Below, in pieces: positions 1-5,390 of a stretch of 23,085 nucleotides of DNA. Origin of the DNA: CAIXYX01 sp043806415. GTDB lineage: Archaea; Micrarchaeota; Micrarchaeia; Anstonellales; Anstonellaceae. The notes under the pieces are model-generated. The model saw nothing but the letters and a program-made list of their open reading frames with translations. It searched no databases and was not told the DNA's origin. The stretch is from NCBI GenBank assembly GCA_043806415.1, contig JAZDHB010000076.1:1-23085 (forward strand), written 5' to 3'. The translations under genes and the position numbers were made by a program. The stretch's first letter is position 1. Every line of letters starts with the position of its first letter.

Positions 1-1
1 C

Positions 2-880
2 AAATACAGCGATTACGTGGAGCGCATCTACCGTTCGACGTCCATCACGGCCATGCAGCTCAAGGAATACGACACCATGCACAACGTCCAGCGTGCGATC
101 CTCCTGGGCCCAGAAAAGAGCTTCTACAAGATATACAGCATCATCACCAAGGCGCTCACCCACATCGACTTGTCTAAGAAGGCCTGCTACCCAATCGCCG
201 CCGAGACCTTGCGCGCCCTCCAGGCGCTATGGGGCAACCTGGAAGATTGGATGTCCTGCAACGGCATCCCGATGAACCCCGTCCTGGCCTCCATCCGCAC
301 CGAAGTTCATTCCCATCGCGACGAGATGTCCGATTCCCAGAAGGCGGCGCTCTCGGACGGCGTGGCCGTCACGGACGCGCGGGCGGAGTTCAACTCCCAG
401 ACCGCCAAATACGGCCGCCTGCGCGCCGCCGAGCTCTGGTGCCCAGATTCGAGGAACTGGCTGAAGACCGCCCGCGTCGGCGGCGCCCTTCCGGAGCTGA
501 AGATCGAAGTCGAATTCCCGCTCTACATCTTCCTCAAAGACGAGCCATGGGATTTCCTGGCTGAGCGTTTCGAGCAAATTTCAAAAGAGGAGGCCGTGGC
601 CGTCGCCTCGTCCATCTTCGCCTCCTACCATCTCTCCTTCCGGGAGCAGCCCAGCTATCTTTTCCCGGTTTTCCACGACGAGCAGGTGATATTCCAGATC
701 GACCTGCCGATCCGCCTAGTGGATGAGGCCCAGTATCTGGTTTCCCACAACGCCCTCGAATCCCCTGGGTTTTCCCAGCGCGAACGGCGCGCGCGCATCG
801 AATATAATTCGTTCATCGAGCGGGTGGCAGCGGCGGCGCGGGAGGCGTTCCACAAAATGGAGTCAATGACCCGGGCCTGA
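2..880 (+). CDS. Hypothetical protein, 5' end outside window
   Basis: The frame is open from base 2 to a TGA at 878-880, and no stop separates the first possible start (GTG at 17) from the window edge, so the gene very probably begins upstream. About 292 residues are visible. I recognise no family. The protein looks soluble: there is no membrane segment. The N-terminal half is helical with scattered Cys. The middle is more strand-like (around EVEFPLYIFL, residues ~165-175 from the GTG), and a basic helical tail ends in AREAFHKMESMTRA. The stop codon sits inside the loop of the first hairpin of the array at 870-1127, so the last codons are part of that structure. It converges on the glycoprotein gene at 1189-2133. 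It could belong to the same novel gene set as the large genes further on, but I see no shared motif. Confidence 0.75.
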   Translation, partial: KYSDYVERIYRSTSITAMQLKEYDTMHNVQRAILLGPEKSFYKIYSIITKALTHIDLSKKACYPIAAETLRALQALWGNLEDWMSCNGIPMNPVLASIRTEVHSHRDEMSDSQKAALSDGVAVTDARAEFNSQTAKYGRLRAAELWCPDSRNWLKTARVGGALPELKIEVEFPLYIFLKDEPWDFLAERFEQISKEEAVAVASSIFASYHLSFREQPSYLFPVFHDEQVIFQIDLPIRLVDEAQYLVSHNALESPGFSQRERRARIEYNSFIERVAAAAREAFHKMESMTRA

Positions 881-1127
881 AGGCCCGGGCGTGCGTTGAT
901 ACCTTCAGGTTGCTGCACACGAGTCGGCCATCTGGCCGACTGTGCCCAGAGGCGCTCGTGCGCCTCTCGGGCGCCAGGGGGCTTACCCTCAGCTAACGCT
1001 CGTCGGCCTCCGGCCGACGGCGCCGCAACGCCTTCGGCGTTGCTGGAGCAGAGGGCGTCGCCAAGCGCGAAGCGGTTGGCGAATTGCCGCCCACGGGCGG
1101 CAGGTTGCGCCCCCGGGTCATTGAGTC
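870..1127. repeat. String of perfect hairpins between convergent genes
   Basis: The stretch between the stop at 880 and the opposing stop at 1189 holds no gene but is packed with short inverted repeats. Stem pairs are 870-878/881-889; 876-883/902-909; 923-929/934-940 (extended by GCACA 914-918 / TGTGC); 948-955/960-967; 1001-1008/1012-1019; 1025-1032/1036-1043; 1059-1064/1076-1081 (with an inner CGC-GAA-GCG hairpin); and 1086-1092/1095-1101. Loops are mostly 2-4 nt (TCGT, TCC, TTC, AC). The whole string is bracketed: 860-875, the end of the upstream gene, recurs inverted at 1112-1127 with 15 of 16 bases matching. The two hairpins at 1001-1043 resemble a pair at 22614-22656. It could be a structured RNA, a multi-hairpin terminator for both genes, a mobile palindromic element, or the product of repeated template switching. 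Confidence 0.85.
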
Positions 1128-1188
1128 AAGCATCCAGCACGCGAACGGATCCGGCTAGCGCCCCCGTCGTTCCCGTAGCCGGCCGCTT

Positions 1189-2133
1189 TTATCTGCCCGT
1201 TTCATCCGTGGCATTCAGGAACGGCGAGCGCACGAGACTGACGTTCACTCCGTCTTCCTGCATGAACAGAAGCACCCGCCTCTCCTTGTCGATCAGGTAA
1301 GTGATCGGATGGTCGAGCCCGAAGCCCAAATCCACGGGCATGTTGGAACTGATGTTTCCGCCTTGCACCTGCACCTCGTATCCCTCCCGCCCGGAATAAT
1401 TGCCTGTGCCCAGCGTCCGCCATCGGATCTCCTGCGTCTGGCTGGCGTTGTATGGCTCGACCTCGAGCGAGAGGTTGGCCTCCCACGTGAAATTCCCGTC
1501 CAATGCGAGCATCCAGGGCTGGAAATAGGGCCAGGTGAGGTTGGAAAAGCTCATGTTGTTGCCCATCTTCCGGCCGTCCGGACCGGTTTCCACGCCGTCC
1601 GAGCCCAGGCACACGCCGTTGTCCATCCCGTCCGGTGCATCCGGGCCGCCGTAGCGGGTCACGTCCGCCACGTAAAGCCCCGGGCAGCCCCGGCGCAGGC
1701 CGGCCTCCAGATACACGTTCGTGCGCGAGGCATTGGTGGCCATTTCATAGACGTACGAGTCTCCCTCGCGGATGCCCAAACCCGAATTCTTGGCCAATTT
1801 CCCCTCCTCCAGATGCGTCTCAAGCGAGGGCTTGGGCATCTGGCCCGAAAAAAGGATGGAAGCCGCCACCCCGATGACGATGAAGGCGATGCAGAAGAAG
1901 ACGAAGAGCTTGAGCGAATCCGTAAGCGAGCGGGCCATCTTCTCCGACGAGGTCTGCATGTTCTTGGCCAAAAGCAGGGGCTCGCCGGCGTTGCTCCCCG
2001 GGGGCGGCGACGCCGGTTTCGGGCCGGTCAGCGCGCCCGGGCGGGTGAGCGAAGGAGATCCCGTTTCCGGGTGGGGCGGCTCGGTCGTTTTTTGGGGCGC
2101 GGGCGTTTTTTTCCTAATCTGGATTTTTTTCAT
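1189..2133 (-). CDS. Sequon-rich surface glycoprotein, one N-terminal TM
   Basis: 314 aa. A Pro/Lys-rich cytoplasmic segment (residues 1-73) precedes one membrane span at about 74-95 (LKLFVFFCIAFIVIGVAASI), then an external domain of about 220 residues. The external part carries ten N-X-S/T sequons (NAS, NMS, NLT, NFT, NLS, NAS, NYS, NIS, NVS, NAT), which in archaea are sites for AglB-type N-glycosylation; it also has a Cys pair (RRGCPG, NGVCLG). The start at 2133 was chosen over one 69 nt upstream because GGAGG lies about 6 nt before it and because the longer N-terminus would overlap the preceding gene. It follows the 50-aa membrane protein by 11 nt, so the two are probably one operon. The substrate or partner is unknown; a surface receptor, pseudopilin-like or S-layer-associated protein are all possible. 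Confidence 0.8.
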   Translation of the reverse strand: MKKIQIRKKTPAPQKTTEPPHPETGSPSLTRPGALTGPKPASPPPGSNAGEPLLLAKNMQTSSEKMARSLTDSLKLFVFFCIAFIVIGVAASILFSGQMPKPSLETHLEEGKLAKNSGLGIREGDSYVYEMATNASRTNVYLEAGLRRGCPGLYVADVTRYGGPDAPDGMDNGVCLGSDGVETGPDGRKMGNNMSFSNLTWPYFQPWMLALDGNFTWEANLSLEVEPYNASQTQEIRWRTLGTGNYSGREGYEVQVQGGNISSNMPVDLGFGLDHPITYLIDKERRVLLFMQEDGVNVSLVRSPFLNATDETGR

Positions 2134-2144
2134 CCAACCCTCCT

Positions 2145-2297
2145 CTACTCCCTCTCGTTCTTCGCGCGCCCGGCCCGCGCCCCCCGCGAAACGTCCTGCC
2201 ATTCCTTCTTCGTGGCCTCCTGGTACATGAGCCAGACCAGGAACGCCAGGAACAAGGCCGCCAGCGCCAGCAGGCCCAGGGTTGTCAAGTCCGCCAT
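2145..2297 (-). CDS. 50-aa single-pass membrane protein
   Basis: A tiny protein: a hydrophobic stretch at residues 5-25 (TTLGLLALAALFLAFLVWLM) followed by a charged, Arg/Lys/Glu-rich tail (about 25 residues). The start at 2297 is supported by a TTTAAA box centred 25.5 nt upstream, the spacing expected for a leaderless archaeal mRNA; there is no Shine-Dalgarno sequence. Its stop is 11 nt before the glycoprotein start, so it is the first gene of a two-gene unit and may be a membrane partner or assembly factor for that glycoprotein. I recognise no family. The shortness leaves some doubt, but promoter spacing, the TM pattern and operon position agree. Confidence 0.65.
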   Translation of the reverse strand: MADLTTLGLLALAALFLAFLVWLMYQEATKKEWQDVSRGARAGRAKNERE

Positions 2298-2319
2298 GCG
2301 CCTATTTGCGGGCGTCGCA

Positions 2320-2325
2320 TTTAAA
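2320..2325. promoter_or_regulatory. Palindromic TATA box shared by divergent genes
   Basis: TTTAAA reads the same on both strands. Its centre lies 27.5 nt before the ATG of mevalonate kinase (2350, plus) and 25.5 nt before the ATG of the 50-aa membrane protein (2297, minus). Both spacings match the archaeal TATA-to-start distance for leaderless transcripts, and the region between the two ATGs is only 52 nt. One box probably binds TBP for either direction, which would tie the two transcription units together. Confidence 0.7.
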
Positions 2326-2349
2326 ACAAATCCTTGCCAGATTCCAGCC

Positions 2350-3393
2350 ATGGCGTCCTTCATGGCATACGCGCCGGCCAAAGCCATCCTCTTCGGCGAG
2401 CATTTCGTGGTCTATGGCGCGCCGGGCCTGGTCGCCGCCATCCGGCCGGAGAACGAAATCCGGGTGGAGAGCGTCGAGGCGGACGGGGCTCCGGCCGGAT
2501 TCGAATACGAATCCACGATAAAAAAGAATGATATCGTCATGGATTTTTTGCCCTCGCCTTCCGTTTCCCCCACGCACCCCTACGCGGCGCTCTATCTCAA
2601 GCTCGCCGCCGAATTCCCGTCTTTATGCAAGCTTCGCATCCGCTCGCGCGTGAAAAAAGCCTGGCCGCTCAAAGGAGTCGGCAATTCGGCTTCATTAGGG
2701 GCCGCGTTAGGGGCCGGTCTGAGAAGTCTGGGCGGAGAAAAGCATCCCGCACCCTCATCCATCTTCGAGGACGCGCAGACGGCGGACGAGGTGGCGCACG
2801 GCGGGCGGCCCTCGGGCATCGATGCGGCCGCCGCCGCCTACGGGGGCGTGCTCGAGTTCGAGAAGGATTTTTCAAACCCGTTCAAGCCGAAGATCACGCC
2901 AGTGAAAATCGCGTCCATGAGAGACGTGCGATTCCTGCTCATCGACACGCTGGGCCCGGGCGAAAAGCACGGGAGCACCGGCGAGTTGGTGGCCCGATTC
3001 GCCAAGAACAACGGAATAACGAAAAAGCCGGCGGAATTGGATGAGAAAGAACGGGAGCGGGCGTATGAACCCTATCATCCCCTCTTCGTGCATGCCCTGC
3101 TTGCGCTCCGGGAAGGGGACTGGGCGGCGCTGGGCCTGCTCATGGACCAGAACCACCGCCTGCTCCAGGGGAGCGGCGTCTCCTCGGCCGGCATCGAGAA
3201 AGCGATCGCCATCTGCAAATCATTCGGCGCGCTGGGCGCCAAGCTCTCCGGCGCGGGCGGGCCGGGCGGCGTGGTGATTGCGCTGGTGGAGAAGAAGAGA
3301 AGCGCGGCCATGAAGGAGGCGCTGGGGGCCGGCGGCTTTTCCAGCTATGCGTTCGAAATCGCCCAGAAAGGGGTGCATGCAAAAAGGGTTTAG
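2350..3393 (+). CDS. mvk: Mevalonate kinase (GHMP family)
   Basis: 347 aa, close to the family's usual size. It phosphorylates mevalonate with ATP in the mevalonate pathway that makes isoprenoids for archaeal ether lipids; cytosolic. Visible motifs: N-terminal APAKAILFGEHFVVYG (residues 8-23); the glycine-rich phosphate-binding loop at about 109-123 (GVGNSASLGAALGAG); HGGRPSGIDAAAAAYGG from 150, with the catalytic Asp at 158; and the C-terminal LSGAGGPGG at 299-307. The loop normally reads GLGSSAA; here it is GVGNSAS, a notable change at the first Ser. The start at 2350 fits a leaderless mRNA from the TTTAAA box; a second ATG at 2362 is the alternative and would lose only four residues. The gene stands alone on the plus strand, converging on rpoK. 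Other GHMP kinases are possible, but the HGxPSGID context favours mevalonate kinase. Confidence 0.88.
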   Translation: MASFMAYAPAKAILFGEHFVVYGAPGLVAAIRPENEIRVESVEADGAPAGFEYESTIKKNDIVMDFLPSPSVSPTHPYAALYLKLAAEFPSLCKLRIRSRVKKAWPLKGVGNSASLGAALGAGLRSLGGEKHPAPSSIFEDAQTADEVAHGGRPSGIDAAAAAYGGVLEFEKDFSNPFKPKITPVKIASMRDVRFLLIDTLGPGEKHGSTGELVARFAKNNGITKKPAELDEKERERAYEPYHPLFVHALLALREGDWAALGLLMDQNHRLLQGSGVSSAGIEKAIAICKSFGALGAKLSGAGGPGGVVIALVEKKRSAAMKEALGAGGFSSYAFEIAQKGVHAKRV

Positions 3394-3456
3394 CCAAAAG
3401 AACGGAAAACAGGACAAGCAAAAATAGGCGCGGGTCTTTCTCTTCTTTCTTCTTAT
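3394..3456. terminator. Pyrimidine-rich terminators between convergent genes
   Basis: The 63-nt gap between mevalonate kinase and rpoK holds a T-rich run on the plus strand (about 3437-3453, TCTTTCTCTTCTTTCTTCTT) for mevalonate kinase. On the minus strand it holds a short T run (TATTTTTG, about 3420-3428) after rpoK. T-rich tracts without a required hairpin are the usual archaeal termination signal. No gene fits here. Confidence 0.55.
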
Positions 3457-3633
3457 TCAGCGCATCACGACGAGCGGGATGATGCCCATGTCCAGCTCGC
3501 GCAAGGCGACGCTCATAGGCGAATTCTCCCCCTTCACCTCGATGAGGGGCGGGGCGCCGAACGCCAGCTGCAAGGCCCGCGCGCCGATGAGGCGCGCGCG
3601 CTCGTATTTGTTGAGGAACGGAACTGCGGTCAT
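3457..3633 (-). CDS. rpoK: DNA-directed RNA polymerase subunit K (Rpb6/omega-like)
   Basis: 58 aa, the size of a minimal archaeal RpoK. It is the Rpb6/omega homologue that clamps the largest polymerase subunit and aids assembly. The family signature is clear: NKYERARLIGARALQL (residues 8-23), then AFGAPPLIEV, followed by the conserved SVALRELDMGIIPLVV end. The start at 3633 is chosen because AGGTGA sits 4 nt before it. The open frame continues upstream to 3804, but that extension is Gly/Pro-rich, contains a perfect hairpin and has no counterpart in RpoK. The gene lies 192 nt after the PH-domain gene on the same strand and could be read through from it or have its own promoter; no convincing TATA box was seen. 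Confidence 0.92.
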   Translation of the reverse strand: MTAVPFLNKYERARLIGARALQLAFGAPPLIEVKGENSPMSVALRELDMGIIPLVVMR

Positions 3634-3825
3634 GTGCTCACCTTTCATCCCGAACCGCGGAGGGGGCCGACCCCCTCCCCAGTTTGAGGTTCTTCCTGAC
3701 CCACCCCCCGGCGTGGTTTGGGTCTGATACTTCTCCGCTTGCGGCGGCATGTCCTGGCAATCTTTGGTGTAAGATACCTCACCGCTTGCTATGAGGTTGT
3801 TCATCCCGCCAAGGTCCTCTCATAA
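3634..3825 (-). other. Gap before rpoK with a perfect GC hairpin
   Basis: No gene is supported in these 192 nt. The notable element is a perfect 8-bp stem with a 4-nt loop at 3659-3678 (GGAGGGGG / CCGA / CCCCCTCC on the plus strand), 26 nt upstream of the rpoK start. In the rpoK mRNA it would sit just before the Shine-Dalgarno sequence. It might end transcription from the preceding operon or affect rpoK translation. It has the same short-loop design as the hairpins at 870-1127. Confidence 0.5.
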
Positions 3826-4539
3826 TCAGAGGCGCTTTTCGTTGTGCGGCAAGGGCGGGAATTGGCGGCCCGCACCCCCTTTCATCGATTGTTGTATGCT
3901 ATGGTTTAGGTCGACAAGTTCTTTAAGGATATCGGCCAGCAGCGCCTTCTCCGAGCGAAGGTCTTTTTCCAGCGGCCCCAGCCCGTTCTCCTCCCGCTCA
4001 AGCTCCAGTTTGGCCTTCTCGGCGTGGTCCATGAGCTCCCGGATGAGCTCGTCCTTGTGCGACACGCCGGGCAGGTGGGCCTCCGAGCCCTTGATGTTGG
4101 TGCCGGCCGTGTCGATGTAAAGCGAGGCGAGGCCGATGAGGCGCTCGATCACCGAGCGCTCGGTGTTGATGTTCTGGATGCGCGCGTACGGGATCACCGT
4201 GGTCTCGCGCGTGAACACCCCCCGCCGGATGACGATCTCCTTCCCGCCCATCTCATAGGTGAACGAGATGTACTCCAGATGGTTGTACATGTACACGATC
4301 CCGCCGACCAGGCCGAACAGGAACACGCTGAAGACGCCGGTGAATCCCCAGCCGTGGAGCCCGAAAACGACCTGGTCGGGCTGGGCGACCAGGACCGCGA
4401 GGTTCACGACCAGCCAGATCGCGACGAGGGCCACGAGCGTGGGCAGGAACCACACCCATTTGATCCGGGGGTCGAGATGGCGCGGAGCCTCGCGCCCAGC
4501 CCGGTCGTCCGCCGTCCGGTTCTCCTGCGAGCTTGCCAT
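3826..4539 (-). CDS. Membrane PH-domain (bPH2/YdbS-like) protein with coiled coil
   Basis: 237 aa. Two membrane spans, about residues 28-52 (WVWFLPTLVALVAIWLVVNL) and 65-85 (GVFSVFLFGLVGGIVYM), are followed by a bacterial-type PH domain (about 90-161). The PH domain carries the typical pattern of a strand pair, then RRGVFTRETTVIPYARIQNI and a further strand region (SLYIDTAG). The C-terminus (about 162-215) is charged and heptad-like, probably a coiled coil. Proteins of this class (Pfam bPH_2, formerly DUF304) sit in the membrane with the PH fold in the cytoplasm; their function is poorly known. The start at 4539 lies 4 nt after the stop of the upstream gene, with GTGATC overlapping that stop as a likely Shine-Dalgarno sequence, so translation is probably coupled. 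The coiled coil could dock with that of its operon partner. Confidence 0.82.
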   Translation of the reverse strand: MASSQENRTADDRAGREAPRHLDPRIKWVWFLPTLVALVAIWLVVNLAVLVAQPDQVVFGLHGWGFTGVFSVFLFGLVGGIVYMYNHLEYISFTYEMGGKEIVIRRGVFTRETTVIPYARIQNINTERSVIERLIGLASLYIDTAGTNIKGSEAHLPGVSHKDELIRELMDHAEKAKLELEREENGLGPLEKDLRSEKALLADILKELVDLNHSIQQSMKGGAGRQFPPLPHNEKRL

Positions 4540-4543
4540 AAGA

Positions 4544-5200
4544 TCACGCTTCCGAGAAATCCTGGTATTCCTTGTCGTTGAACGAATACTGCACCGCGTG
4601 CATGAAGGCATGGATGGCGTCGTCGTCCAGCGGGTAGGCGGACATGGTGCGGTTCGCGATGTCGATCACGTAGTGCTTCTCCCCGAAGTCGAAGGCCACC
4701 CAGGCGTTCTTCTCCTTCCCGATGAGCACGCGCGCGCCGTCCGAGCCGAGCGCGCGCAAGAGGGAGCACAGGAGCAGCGCCTTGTCGATGTCCTCCCCCG
4801 CGTGCAGGCGGGTGATGTCTCCGAACGACGTCCAGAAGCTCACCGGCATGCTCACCTTCTTGTAGGAGAAGACCGTGTCCAGCGCTTTTTGCACGGCATG
4901 CAGGAAATTCTGCCCGTAGACGTAGGGGTGGAACTGGTCTGAGATGAGCATCTTCATCTCCACGACGGCCGAATCCGCCGGCCGGACCAGCGAGCGCAGT
5001 TCGGCGATGGTCTTGGACTCGCCATCCTCGATGAATTTGCGGTACCGCTCGATGACCAGATGGTGCAGCTCGAGCTGGAGCTGCAGCTCCTGGATCTTCT
5101 TACGGAGGGTGGAGAGCTCGTCCTCCTCCCCGGACAGCAAGGCGCCTGCCGCATTCCGTGCGCCGGCCGGTTTGGAGAACGGGAGCCCGGGGAGCTTCAT
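4544..5200 (-). CDS. Coiled-coil protein with inactive transglutaminase-like domain
   Basis: 218 aa. Residues about 25-60 form a coiled coil (ELSTLRKKIQELQLQLELHH). Residues about 95-185 resemble the transglutaminase-like/papain-type core. The helix GEDIDKALLLCSLLRALG (135-152) aligns with the usual GDCEDKALLLASLLRALG, and KNAWVAFDF...YVIDIA aligns with the usual HAWVE...W..ID. In this alignment the catalytic Cys is Asp137 and the His is Asn165, while the Asp (180) remains, so it should not be an active protease or transglutaminase and may serve as a binding module. A start at 5215 exists, but a TTTTTAA box centred at 5225 is 25 nt from the ATG at 5200, the leaderless spacing, which favours 5200. 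It is the first gene of the unit with the PH-domain protein. The fold call rests on pattern matching only. Confidence 0.75.
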   Translation of the reverse strand: MKLPGLPFSKPAGARNAAGALLSGEEDELSTLRKKIQELQLQLELHHLVIERYRKFIEDGESKTIAELRSLVRPADSAVVEMKMLISDQFHPYVYGQNFLHAVQKALDTVFSYKKVSMPVSFWTSFGDITRLHAGEDIDKALLLCSLLRALGSDGARVLIGKEKNAWVAFDFGEKHYVIDIANRTMSAYPLDDDAIHAFMHAVQYSFNDKEYQDFSEA

Positions 5201-5221
5201 GGTATTTTCACTCATCCGCGC

Positions 5222-5228
5222 TTAAAAA
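5222..5228 (-). promoter_or_regulatory. TATA box for the transglutaminase-like/PH operon
   Basis: On the minus strand the sequence is TTTTTAA, centred 25 nt upstream of the ATG at 5200 and only about 10 nt from the alternative ATG at 5215. The spacing supports a leaderless mRNA starting at 5200. Confidence 0.55.
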
Positions 5229-5280
5229 TGGTTTGTGTCGTTGAACATGGCAAAAAAGAACGGAAAACAGACGGTCGAAA

Positions 5281-5390
5281 CTGGAGAAAAAAATCGAAAA
5301 AGGAAAAGAAAGAAAGCGAAACCGATCTCGAAGCGCGCCCGGGCGCGCATCGAGTCGTTTTTTTTGTTTTTGCGCGCTCTTCTTCTCGTC
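5281..5390 (-). terminator. Strong hairpin plus T-rich tracts after the Cys-rich gene
   Basis: The centre is a 16-nt perfect palindrome, GCGCGCCCGGGCGCGC (5333-5348), extended past an A-A mismatch by CTCGA (5327-5331) and TCGAG (5350-5354). On the minus strand, past the hairpin, comes a long pyrimidine tract (plus-strand AAAGAAAGAAAGG-like sequence at about 5285-5318), fitting termination of the 5391-8069 gene. On the plus strand the hairpin is followed by eight T (5357-5364), so it could stop transcripts in either direction. No coding sequence is supported in 5229-5390. Confidence 0.65.

Noticed and set aside
870..1127. CRISPR-like array
   Set aside because: The hairpins differ in sequence and spacing, and there is no constant direct repeat with unique spacers.
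1309..2349. Long N-terminal extension of mevalonate kinase
   Set aside because: The open frame runs back to 1309, but it is antisense to the glycoprotein gene, and the conserved kinase begins right after the start at 2350.
3634..3804. 57-residue N-terminal extension of RpoK
   Set aside because: It is Gly/Pro-rich, spans a perfect hairpin and is absent from the family; AGGTGA sits properly before the ATG at 3633.
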